From assembly GCF_004115155.1 (NCBI RefSeq), contig NZ_RDSM01000003.1:1054001-1118000 (forward strand): a stretch of DNA of 64,000 nt, written 5' to 3'. Positions 11,278-19,112 of the stretch are shown here, in pieces. This stretch comes from Granulicella sibirica. GTDB lineage: Bacteria; Acidobacteriota; Terriglobia; Terriglobales; Acidobacteriaceae. The translations under genes and the position numbers were made by a program. Under the pieces are notes generated by a model that did no database searches, was not told where the DNA came from, and worked only from the letters and a program-made list of their open reading frames with translations. Numbering within the stretch: position 1 is the stretch's first letter; each line of letters starts with the position of its first letter.

Positions 11278-11383
11278 CGCTTGAGGCTCCTCATCTGCGA
11301 AAAGCCGGACTCGCTTCCCAGAGTGTGTCTCGTGCCCGTACTATTTGCGTGCGCGTAGTTCTTGAAGCGCATCAAGGGGCGAG

Positions 11384-12337
11384 ATGAAATCGATCGGGCG
11401 GAGAGAGTTTCTTAGCGGTGCGGCGAAGGTCGCGGGCGTTGTTGGTGTTGGCGCGGCATGGCCTGGGTTAGCGTGGGCCGATCCTCTTGGGCTGCCGATC
11501 GGGATTCAGTTGTATACCGTTGGCTCGGATATCCAGGCGGATGCTCCGGCGGCAATTAGGAAAATTTCTGCCATTGGGTACAAGGAGGTCGAGACGGCTG
11601 GTTTCGGCTCGCTCAAGACGGCTGCCGAGTTTCGCAAGGCTCTGGACGACAACGGGCTGAAGTGCCCGAGCGCGCACGTAGGGTTCGACCTGGCTAACCT
11701 CGGGAAGTCATTCGACGATGTGAATGCGCTTGGCTGCAAGTACGCTACCTCGTCGGTTCCGCGAATGATGATCATGCCTCCGATCGACCTTACGACCGCC
11801 AGTGAGGAGCAAAGGAAGACGTGGCTTGGGTCGGTGATGTCTCCGATGACGGAAGAGGACAGCAAGCGCCTTGCCGATGCTATGAACAAGGTGGGCGATG
11901 CGGCGAGCAAAGCCGGGCTGACGTTCGCCTCGCACAACCATACGGAGCAGTTTTCCCCAGTCGGCAACGGTACGGCGTTCGACTATCTTGTGGACCACAC
12001 CGACCCAAAGAACGTGAAGTTCGAGATCGACTGCGGCTGGGCCACGGTTGCTGGATTCAAACCGGCAGACCTGGTGAAGAAGCATCCGGACCGGGTGAAG
12101 ATGCTGCACATCAAGGATTTTCTGCCGTTTCCGAAGGGCGCGAGCACTGGCGGTCCGATTCGGCCGAAGGGCTCCGAGATCGGCCAGGGCGTCGTGAACT
12201 ACAAGGAGATCTTCGCCGGGGTGAAGGGGCGGGGGATCGAGCACATCTTTGTCGAGCAGGAAGGGCCGTACGCCCGCATGCCGGCGATGCAGGCCGCGGA
12301 GGTCGATTACAAGTATCTTCATGGCTTGCCCGGTTAG
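11384..12337 (+). CDS. Tat-exported sugar phosphate isomerase/epimerase-like protein
   Basis: A 317-residue protein. The N-terminus GRREFLSGAAKVAG then GAAWPGLAWA is a twin-arginine signal. The rest is a xylose-isomerase-like TIM barrel (IGIQLYTV, YKEVETAGFG, FASHNHTEQF, FEIDCGWA, VKMLHIKDF, HIFVEQEGP) with conserved metal-binding acidic and His residues. Such proteins are common in Acidobacteria; the substrate is not predictable. It is the last core gene before the putative island boundary. Confidence 0.85.
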   Translation: MKSIGRREFLSGAAKVAGVVGVGAAWPGLAWADPLGLPIGIQLYTVGSDIQADAPAAIRKISAIGYKEVETAGFGSLKTAAEFRKALDDNGLKCPSAHVGFDLANLGKSFDDVNALGCKYATSSVPRMMIMPPIDLTTASEEQRKTWLGSVMSPMTEEDSKRLADAMNKVGDAASKAGLTFASHNHTEQFSPVGNGTAFDYLVDHTDPKNVKFEIDCGWATVAGFKPADLVKKHPDRVKMLHIKDFLPFPKGASTGGPIRPKGSEIGQGVVNYKEIFAGVKGRGIEHIFVEQEGPYARMPAMQAAEVDYKYLHGLPG

Positions 12338-12510
12338 GGATACAGGTTACCTTGGCATGCCGACGCGCTGCGTTGGATTTCCTCCGACCGCAGAATGTGT
12401 GGGTTGACGACGCAGAAACGTCCGTTGGATTGGGCGTCGGCAACGGCGTCCGATCCCTGCGACGTCTAAAGCCGAAAACGAAGGGGATTCCACTCCAGAT
12501 TTTCAAAAGG

Positions 12511-12556
12511 ATGGAGGCGCGGGTCGGGATCGAATTGACACATAAAGATTTTGCAG
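12511..12556 (-). repeat. left att-like site: tRNA-Cys 3'-half fragment
   Basis: Read on the minus strand this ends in TTCGATC-CCGAC-CCGCGCC-T-CCA, which is a T-loop, T-stem strand, acceptor strand, U73 and encoded CCA. Exactly 15 nucleotides before the T-loop lies CTGCAAA, a tRNA-Cys (GCA) anticodon loop in the correct register. The rest of the cloverleaf is missing and the 5' T-stem strand is degraded (GTCAA instead of GTCGG), so this is not a working tRNA. Its first 24 bases recur perfectly at 52565-52588. Confidence 0.7.
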
Positions 12557-12650
12557 TTTTTGCAATCTTTACTAAGATTATGATAAATAAAGTACTTCCG
12601 TCGGACGTAGTGCTCGAAATCAATCGTTTTTGGCACCGTCTTACCCCGTT

Positions 12651-12672
12651 TTGGCAACCACTTGGCAACCAC
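12651..12672 (+). repeat. tandem 11-bp repeats beside the left att-like site
   Basis: TTGGCAACCAC occurs twice back to back, with related TTTTTGGCACC at 12627-12637. Similar short repeats of 10-11-bp period lie beside the att-like sites at 52.6 and 53.1 kb. This is the layout of integrase arm-type binding sites; that role is inferred. Confidence 0.45.
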
Positions 12673-12823
12673 GATTCTGCCTTTTCAACGTTCTCCTCCC
12701 TGCTCGCGCTGGACGTTTAATTTCGCCCGGAAGCCATTGGCGGATGATTGTCCCAATCTCGACAGTCAAACCTTGGAGTTCTTGGCTGCCGCAGACGGAA
12801 CAAGTCTCAATCGGCTCCGCGGA

Positions 12824-13738
12824 CTATTGATGAGCATCGGAAAAAGCGGATAGTCGGGCATGGCTGTATTGACGTGGCGAATTCCCCATCTCCCTCTTGA
12901 ACGCAAAGCAAAACGCACTCTCGGACTCATAGCCGAGGGATAAGGCTATCGAAGAAACAGGGTCGGTCGAGGTCACCAGCTTGTGTCCTGCGCGGCGCAT
13001 CCGCCAACGAGTCAGGTACTCCATGGCCGAGGCTCCAACCCTTTCCTTGAAACGTCCAGCGAACGCAGACCGCGACATCCCGACACGTTCTGCCAGCGCC
13101 TGCAGGGTCCACCGATACCCGGGATTTTCATGCATGGCCGTGATGGCAGCACTGATCTGTTTGTCCGCCAGCGCGTAAAGCCATCCAACGCCGCCCGGTA
13201 CCGTATCTCCCAAGTACAGTCCCAGCACTTCAACCAGCATCATCTGAGCCAGGTGCTCTCCGAGAAGCACTCCGCCTGGCTGGGGCTCGCGGGTCACCTT
13301 CATCATGCGCTCCAGATACCATCGCATCGCGGCACGGTCCGCATCCTTGCGGATGTGCACGAGAGGAGGAAGCACGCCGAGCAGGATGTCGGCATCGCCG
13401 TCGTTGAAGGTGAACAGCGCGCAGAGCGCGAGGCAGTCCCCGCCGCCCTGCCAGCAAAGAACGCGGCCGTTCAGAGGCGCGGTAATGATGGTCATGATGT
13501 CGACCGGAGGTGCCCATAGATCGCTGGCAAGGCGAAAGGCGCGTCCGTGCGGCAGCACAACAAACTCTCCCTCTTGAAGGCGAACAGGACTATCCATTCC
13601 TTCCGCGGAGAGCCAGCACGAACCTGAGACGATCGCGAAGCAGCGGAAGTATGCATCCTGTTCGAACTGGATCGACCAGTCTCCGCCCGCGTCGATCCCT
13701 CCTGCCATATAGCCACGAGGATTCAGTAGCGAGAGCAC
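12824..13738 (-). CDS. AraC-family regulator with cupin-type sensor domain
   Basis: A 304-residue regulator. Residues 1-180 form the AraC cupin-6-like ligand domain (GGDWSIQFEQ, VRLQEGEFVVLPHGRAFRL). Residues 195-295 form the double helix-turn-helix (WTLQALAERVGMSRSAFAGRFKE and VSSIALSLGYESESAFCFAFKR). The start is GTG at 13738; an in-frame stop lies about 22 codons upstream, so a slightly longer protein from a CTG is possible. It is the first island gene. Such regulators often control a neighbouring dehydrogenase, here perhaps the NmrA-like gene, but no operator is evident. Confidence 0.85.
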   Translation of the reverse strand: MLSLLNPRGYMAGGIDAGGDWSIQFEQDAYFRCFAIVSGSCWLSAEGMDSPVRLQEGEFVVLPHGRAFRLASDLWAPPVDIMTIITAPLNGRVLCWQGGGDCLALCALFTFNDGDADILLGVLPPLVHIRKDADRAAMRWYLERMMKVTREPQPGGVLLGEHLAQMMLVEVLGLYLGDTVPGGVGWLYALADKQISAAITAMHENPGYRWTLQALAERVGMSRSAFAGRFKERVGASAMEYLTRWRMRRAGHKLVTSTDPVSSIALSLGYESESAFCFAFKREMGNSPRQYSHARLSAFSDAHQ

Positions 13739-13902
13739 GTCTGAGACGTGGATCGGCAGCGCATAGATTGTCGTCTTGATTGGACGCCGATGCAGCCCGG
13801 CTTACTCGCCGATCTCGAGCAGGCGGACTACTTCAAAGAAATGAGCCCGGGATGCGGTGAACGTGACTCATCGGAAGTTCTATTTATGTAAATCCTCCGT
13901 GA

Positions 13903-14766
13903 TCAGGCGAGCTTCGCGGCCACGAGGGAACGAAGTGTCTCCGGCTTGCGGCCGATGAGTTGCTCGAGTGTTGGATCGACCGTTGCGAATTCCAGGGCGC
14001 GTGCAGCCGGGTAGTAGCTGCCGGCCAGTTTCACGAGCTGAGGGGGGAGCCCGCGTGCGGCCATCTTGTTTTCAAATTCACTGTCCGAGATAACCTTGCG
14101 CAGGATTGGCCTACCCAGCAACTCGGTCAGCATCGCAGCGAGATCGGTATAGTCGAGTGCTTCGCCACCGGTCAGCGGAGGGGTGGGACCGTCGAAGCGT
14201 CCCTCATTCGCAAGTATCGTAGCCGCTGCCTCTGCGAGATCGGTATGCGACGTCCACGACACCTTGCCGTCTTCCGGTGTTGCGATAGCGCCCGATTTCA
14301 TGGCCGTGTCGCTCTCCATGACGGCGCGCGTTGCATAGAAGCCGTTGCGCAATGCAGTCCATGCGAGGCCGGACTCCGACAGCATCTTTTCGGTCGCAGC
14401 ATGGACCAACCCAGGTTCGAACAGGGAGGTATCGCTCGATGCGATTTGGCTTGTATACACAATTCTTCTCACGCCAGCCTGTTTTGCCGCTGCGATCGCA
14501 TCCCTGTGCTGGGCCAGTGAATCGCCGCCTGACGCAGCCGCATTCGAGGACACCAGCAACAATTGCGAAGCTCCTGCGAAAGCGCCCTGCAGCGTGCTGG
14601 GTTCCGCGAAGTCCCCCCGGCGCACCCGAACGCCGCGCGCGGCCAGCTCCTCTGCCTTGGCAGGGTTCCGGACGCTAACGCCGATCTGCTCTGCGGCGAC
14701 GCGCTCCAGCAGCTTCGATACGATGAGGCTTCCAAGTCCCCCTGTGGCTCCGGTCACGACAATCAT
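13903..14766 (-). CDS. NmrA/QorB-like NAD(P)-binding oxidoreductase
   Basis: About 287 residues from ATG 14766 (MIVVTGATGGLGS), with TCCT(AGGA) just upstream; a longer in-frame start runs into the operator and is rejected. The N-terminal Rossmann motif GATGGLGS binds NAD(P). RRIVYTSQIASSD and the C-terminal TGGEALDYTDLAAML are typical of NmrA-like/QorB quinone reductases, an atypical SDR group without the Tyr-xxx-Lys catalytic motif. It is divergent from a TetR gene across a shared operator, so it is the obvious target of that regulator. Confidence 0.85.
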   Translation of the reverse strand: MIVVTGATGGLGSLIVSKLLERVAAEQIGVSVRNPAKAEELAARGVRVRRGDFAEPSTLQGAFAGASQLLLVSSNAAASGGDSLAQHRDAIAAAKQAGVRRIVYTSQIASSDTSLFEPGLVHAATEKMLSESGLAWTALRNGFYATRAVMESDTAMKSGAIATPEDGKVSWTSHTDLAEAAATILANEGRFDGPTPPLTGGEALDYTDLAAMLTELLGRPILRKVISDSEFENKMAARGLPPQLVKLAGSYYPAARALEFATVDPTLEQLIGRKPETLRSLVAAKLA

Positions 14767-14796
14767 GGATTCTCCTATGTGTTTCTTGTTGTTTTC

Positions 14797-14823
14797 CAAT
14801 GGAAACACATAATGTTTCCATTG
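14797..14823. promoter_or_regulatory. TetR operator between divergent genes
   Basis: CAATGGAAACA-cataa-TGTTTCCATTG is a perfect 11-bp inverted repeat with a 5-bp spacer. It lies 30 bases upstream of the NmrA-like start and 40 upstream of tetR, exactly where a TetR dimer would block both promoters. Confidence 0.8.
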
Positions 14824-14863
14824 ATATCACACAGGCAGTTATCCTGGAAAGGGTGATGCCGAT

Positions 14864-15586
14864 ATGAAAAAAAAGCAGAACAACCCTGAGGCAGAGACCG
14901 TCAGCGGGCGCGTACAAACGCGGGCTCGCGTCCTGTCTGCTGCCATGCAACTACTCCAGGAGGGTGGGAGGGATGCTGTCACTACGCGCGCCGTTGCAGA
15001 GCGCGCCGGTGTGCAGCCGCCGGTAATTTACCGGCACTTCAACGACAAAGAAGGGCTGCTGGACGCTCTGGCCGAGCACGGCTTTGCGCTTTATCTACCG
15101 CAGAAGCAGCAGGAGACGAAGCACGATCCGGTGCAGGCACTGCGGTCCGGCTGGGACCAGCACGTTCAGTTCGGGTTGAAGTATCCCGAGCTCTATCTGC
15201 TCATGTACGCGCGGATCGGGAGAGGGCCATCCCCTGCTGCAGAACTCTCCTTCAAGGCGTTGCATCGGCACATTGCGTCGGTGGCGGCGGCGGGCAGACT
15301 GCGCATCCCGGTTGACCGCGCCGTCGCACTGCTTCACTCCGCGGCGATGGGTATCGTCGTTAGTCTGCTTCAGTCCCAGCCGAGGGAACGCGATCTTACG
15401 CTGTCCAGCATGGCGCGCGACAATGCCCTCTCTATGATCGCGATCACGGAGCCCACACCGCTAAGAAAGTCGGCGCTCTCTGCTGCCGCGTCGGCGATCC
15501 AGGCAGCAGTCAGAGTGGAAGACGGGTTCTCCACGAGTGAGATCGCGCTGCTGAAAGAGTGGCTGAAGCGGCTCGCGGTGAAGTAA
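14864..15586 (+). CDS. TetR-family transcriptional regulator
   Basis: A 240-residue regulator. The N-terminal helix-turn-helix is clear (ARVLSAAMQLLQEGGRDAV, TTRAVAERAGVQPPVIYRHF near residues 25-68). The C-terminal ligand domain is of the common TetR_C type. It is divergent from the NmrA-like oxidoreductase and probably represses both genes through the palindrome at 14797-14823. The inducer is unknown; electrophiles or quinones would fit the target. Confidence 0.9.
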   Translation: MKKKQNNPEAETVSGRVQTRARVLSAAMQLLQEGGRDAVTTRAVAERAGVQPPVIYRHFNDKEGLLDALAEHGFALYLPQKQQETKHDPVQALRSGWDQHVQFGLKYPELYLLMYARIGRGPSPAAELSFKALHRHIASVAAAGRLRIPVDRAVALLHSAAMGIVVSLLQSQPRERDLTLSSMARDNALSMIAITEPTPLRKSALSAAASAIQAAVRVEDGFSTSEIALLKEWLKRLAVK

Positions 15587-15712
15587 CAGAGGAGATCCTA
15601 CGCTGCTGTCGCGGGCCGTCCAACGAACTAGCTTCCGATATTTACTTATCTCAGGATCAATCCCGGCCAAGTTGCCGAAGGCGCCTGGCGGGGATCGACT
15701 CGTCCGGATTTC

Positions 15713-16055
15713 TTACTTGGTGTGACCCTGGGCAGACTCAGCCACAGTCTGCCACGTCTCCCAAGTCGCTATTCGATCTGCATAGGCTGCGCGTACCTGT
15801 GGCAGGTTGTGGCTGCCGAGAAACAAGCGCAGCGGTGGGTTTTCCGAATCGACCAGCTTCAACATGGCCTCGGGCGTGGCGGCGGGATCGCCTCGTTCCA
15901 TCGTCTTCATGCTCTCGAACACGTGCGCTTTCAGTCCTGCGTAGATGTCGAGTCCGGTGGCAAACTTCCCAGAGGACGGGCCGCCGAACTCGGTGGCATA
16001 GGCGCCCGGTTCTACGATCGTCACCTTGATTCCGAAAGGTTTCACCTCCCCCTTG
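15713..16055 (-). pseudogene. 3' remnant of a short-chain dehydrogenase
   Basis: The reading frame encodes only the C-terminal third of an SDR: GEVKPFGIKVTIVEPGAY, then a polar tail ending in AESAQGHTK. The Rossmann motif, NNAG and the catalytic Tyr-Lys are absent; upstream sequence is unrelated (from about 16056). It is a truncated leftover, probably cut by the rearrangement that also made the chimeric gene next to it. Confidence 0.7.
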
Positions 16056-16120
16056 TGTGCCGCACTACCTATGATCCTTGTCGCGCTCAAAGAACCATTT
16101 CAGAAAGGCCCTCCATCCGG

Positions 16121-16612
16121 ATGAAGTTATCTGCCAAAGGCTGCCAAGCACCGCCTCCCACCCCAAAAGCGCTTCTCCAGCCGCTCTCCGAGAAGATACA
16201 GGCTTGGCCCGGTATCGTTGCAGCAACCCACTGGCACCTTTCGCGTAATGGCCAGGTGGATGGTGCCGATTTTTATCGCGCTAACGACGAGATGGGCCAT
16301 ATCCATCTTGATGGCGATCTTCATCTTGCGTTGTCGCCAGTGCTTGCTAGCGCGCTCATCATCCTGCCGGCGATCAACCTGATGGCCTGTGGGCCGGAAA
16401 AGGTATTCGAGCAGTCTGGTCCGCTGATTATGACAGCGATTGATTCTCTGATGCGCAGAGCGGTGGAGAGCGGTGACCTGCGCGACGACGTAAGCGGAAT
16501 GGACCTGCTACGAACCCCTGCGGGGCTTTGCGCGGTGGCCCCGACGGAAGATTGGCCGGTAGGTGCGAGGAAGGTGGTGGAGATCTTGCTGCTTGGGGCG
16601 CGGCCGGCCTAG
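16121..16612 (+). pseudogene. chimera: DUF5519-like N-terminus fused to TetR C-terminus
   Basis: A 163-codon frame. Residues 1-72 resemble DUF5519 (luciferase-family) proteins: LSEKIQAWPGIVAATHW, then GADFYRANDEMGHIHLDGD. From about ASALI onward it switches to the C-terminal end of a TetR regulator (SGPLIMTAIDSLMRRAVESG, LLRTPAGLCAVAP, VVEILLLGAR) with no helix-turn-helix. Neither domain is complete, so I read it as a deletion product rather than a designed fusion. Expression is unknown. Confidence 0.6.
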
Positions 16613-17033
16613 TCAGCTCAAATCACATGCCCGTTTGAGTGCGCTCGATCCTTACGATAAGTGGATAGCTGGGCAGGCAGGTCCCCTTGCCAAGTCAGCA
16701 TCAACCGCCTCAAAGAGCCTCCGCCTAACGACATAACCCCGGCCTTCAAGACCATGTTTGATGAATTCACCAGTGCTTGTCCCAACCACCCACTTGAACG
16801 CTTATCCGTCCACCGGCGCCAGTTGACTAATTGTGGGTCCAACCTTGCTTTACCTGATGCAGATTGAAGCGTCGATTTCGGCCGAAGTTGACACTCCAGG
16901 CTAGTGTCTTCATAATATGAAGTAACATGAAAGTCCCAGGTTATCCTCGATAGGGTTCGGCCACCTCTCACGAAAATCTTGGTTGGTGTTGAACGCACGA
17001 ACGCGTTTGGGACTTGGTATCCAGGAGCGTGAC
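16613..17033. other. intergenic stretch with the 16.9-kb promoter
   Basis: No credible gene in 421 bases. Besides the promoter and operator at 16888-16922 (separate entry), I see nothing recognisable. Confidence 0.5.
16888..16922 (+). promoter_or_regulatory. promoter with CTTCA-TGAAG operator, site 1
   Basis: TTGACA (16888) - 17 bp - CATAAT (16911) is a near-consensus sigma-70 promoter. The palindrome CTTCATAATATGAAG (16908-16922, perfect 7-bp arms, 1-bp centre) covers the -10 box. It serves the hydrolase at 17034. The same layout recurs at 35552, 40673 and 47230. Confidence 0.75.
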
Positions 17034-18014
17034 ATGTCGTTTCGGCTGCTTCGAAAATGCTCTCTCCAGATCCTCGCGAAGACCATCGTCTTCCTGTGCG
17101 TATTTCAAGAACGAAAGGCGGAAGCCGCCACTCAGGATCTATCGGTCGGTTCCCACTTTGTCGAGCTGCGAGACATCCGTCTTCACTTCGTTGTTGCCGG
17201 TCAAGGCCCGTATGTCTTCGTTATCTCGCCGGGGTGGGGACTTGGTTCGATTTATCTTCAAAGCGGCTTGGCACCTCTAGAGCGCCACTTCACTTTAATT
17301 TTCATGGATGAACGCGGGAATGGGGAGTCATCCCGGCCGAACGACTCCATGATGATGAGCACCGCGACCATGGCCAATGATCTTGAACATGTCAGGCAAG
17401 CTCTTGGGCTAGAGACCATAAATCTGTTAGGACACTCGCAAGGAGGCGAGATAGCGTTAGATTACGCTGAGCGGTATCCGGACCGCGTGGGCAAGCTGGC
17501 TCTGATTGATCCAGAGGTCATGGATGATAGGGCAGGAGAGAAAACCCGCGCGATGCTTGCGGCTTTGAAGGATGATTCTCAGTATAAAACGGCCGTTGAC
17601 GCAGTCTTTCACGCTCCGTCCTTGGTCGACAACGATTCCTTCTCCGCTACGATGAATTCCATTCTTCCGCTTTACTTCTCGGATCCGCAACGACAGGTTC
17701 CCGTCTTCAAGACGACTTTAACGGGCACCCATCTATCAGCATTCGCTCAGAACGCGAGGCACCCAGCCGACTTGAAAGAGCCTCGGAAGCAGTCCGAAGA
17801 GTACGGACGGGTCCATGCAGACACCCTTATAGTCAACGGCGACCTAGATTGGTATTGCCCGATCGAGGTTGCTCGGCGAATGAAAAACGGCATCGCAAAT
17901 TCTGCTCTGATCGAATATCAGGGGGTCGGGCACTTCCCTTGGATCGAAGAGCCAAAGAGGTTCTTTTCCGACATTGAAAAGTTCTTTCGACCCGCAATGG
18001 TGACCCATGAATAA
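17034..18014 (+). CDS. alpha/beta hydrolase, probably exported
   Basis: A 326-residue protein from ATG 17034, which has AGGAG 7 bases upstream; a TTG start 51 bases earlier is less likely. The N-terminus (FRLLRKCSLQILAKTIVFLCVF) looks like a signal or membrane anchor. The nucleophile elbow is GHSQGGE (Ser), with an acid in VNGDLDWYCP and the base His in GVGHFPWIEEP. Family substrates range from esters to lactones. Its stop overlaps the following araC gene by 8 bases, and it is driven by the CTTCA-TGAAG promoter. Confidence 0.85.
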   Translation: MSFRLLRKCSLQILAKTIVFLCVFQERKAEAATQDLSVGSHFVELRDIRLHFVVAGQGPYVFVISPGWGLGSIYLQSGLAPLERHFTLIFMDERGNGESSRPNDSMMMSTATMANDLEHVRQALGLETINLLGHSQGGEIALDYAERYPDRVGKLALIDPEVMDDRAGEKTRAMLAALKDDSQYKTAVDAVFHAPSLVDNDSFSATMNSILPLYFSDPQRQVPVFKTTLTGTHLSAFAQNARHPADLKEPRKQSEEYGRVHADTLIVNGDLDWYCPIEVARRMKNGIANSALIEYQGVGHFPWIEEPKRFFSDIEKFFRPAMVTHE

Positions 18015-18936
18015 CCAAACCGTGGCGTCGCCTCAGTCGGCTCTGGCGACCGCTGTCGAGCCCGACAAGCTGATTGATTTGAGCCGTGTTCCACCTTGGC
18101 TCAAGCATGCCATTGCGCGGCGCAACACCTGGAAAGACTGTGTCCTCGAAGCATCGTGCTTTGGTCCCATACACGATGCGCTTCCGAGCGTTCCGTTCCA
18201 TCATCTAGCGGTTCGGCTTGACGACGAGCCGATGAAGATGGGTTGGACGATAGACGGTAAACGTCGTACTACCGACATGCCCCATGACCACGTACACGTT
18301 ATTTCTGCGGAGGCAAGCGTGAACGTGTGGTGGGATCGACCGGTGAATTTCGCCTGTCTCTATTTCACCCCTGAGGCTCTGCAGGCCGCAGCAGGGCAGG
18401 ACTTGGTCCGGAGTTCGGTATTGGAGGTGCGTTCCGACTTGGCGGTCCAGGCTCCAACGCTCTCCCATTTAGTGCGTGCTCTGCACTCGGACACAATCTT
18501 AAATCGACCACACGGGGCCCTGCTCGGAGAATCCATTTTTGCGTCTATCGCTACTCTCTTGGCGAATGACGGCCGACTGGTAAATCTTGTACATCAGCGA
18601 AAGGACGTGGGTGACTGGAGGGTGCGACGAGCCTTGGAATTCATTCATGCAAATATTAAAGAAAATTTGGATTTGCAGTCCATTGCGAGAGCGGCTTCGA
18701 CCAGTCCCTTTTACTTGAATCGTTCTTTCAAAAGCGTCACTGGGCAATCAATCTGGCAGTATGTCTCTCAAGAGCGAACACGATTGGCTGCGGAAATGAT
18801 GAGGTCTCCCTCAATCAGCCTGTCACAAATTGCCACTGACGCTGGATTCGAAAGTTACTCTTCGTTCGCGGCAGCGTTCAAGTCTCAGTTTGACGTTTCG
18901 CCAGCACAATTCCGTAAAGAACATCTAGCCACCTAG
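18007..18936 (+). CDS. AraC-family regulator
   Basis: A 309-residue protein. The C-terminal 100 residues are the AraC DNA-binding domain (VRRALEFIHANIKENLDLQ, ARAASTSPFYLNRSFKSVTGQS, ISLSQIATDAGFESYSSFAAAFKSQFDVSP). The N-terminal 190 residues are a cupin-like sensor (HLAVRLDDEPMKMGW, HDHVHVISAEASVNVWWD). Overlap with the hydrolase upstream shows co-transcription, so it sits in the CTTCA-TGAAG regulon and could pass the signal on. Confidence 0.85.
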   Translation: MNNQTVASPQSALATAVEPDKLIDLSRVPPWLKHAIARRNTWKDCVLEASCFGPIHDALPSVPFHHLAVRLDDEPMKMGWTIDGKRRTTDMPHDHVHVISAEASVNVWWDRPVNFACLYFTPEALQAAAGQDLVRSSVLEVRSDLAVQAPTLSHLVRALHSDTILNRPHGALLGESIFASIATLLANDGRLVNLVHQRKDVGDWRVRRALEFIHANIKENLDLQSIARAASTSPFYLNRSFKSVTGQSIWQYVSQERTRLAAEMMRSPSISLSQIATDAGFESYSSFAAAFKSQFDVSPAQFRKEHLAT

Positions 18937-19112
18937 AGTGCGAAACTGCTTCTGATTAGCTGGAAATGCAGCGCATACGAGTGATCCTCTCCGATCATCT
19001 CAACATAATGGCAGGATTCGGATAGAGTCCGCACGATTTGGGAAGTTCGAATCAGACGAAAGTCCTACCTTGAAGAAGTCAGGCATCACGACGTCTGACC
19101 CAGGAGGTACGG

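Larger units (their letters stand above)
12338..12823. other. gene-free stretch holding the left island boundary
   Basis: No credible gene in 486 bases. It holds the tRNA-Cys-like fragment at 12511-12556, an AT-rich stretch (12536-12600) including an imperfect hairpin (AAAGATT...AATCTTT, 12544-12570), and the motifs TTTTTGGCACC, GTTTTGGCAACC and TTGGCAACCAC, the last repeated in tandem. Taken together this looks like an integrase attachment region. Confidence 0.55.

Noticed and set aside
12512..12556. Intact tRNA-Cys gene
   Set aside because: The 5' half is missing and the T-stem is broken; only a fragment is present.
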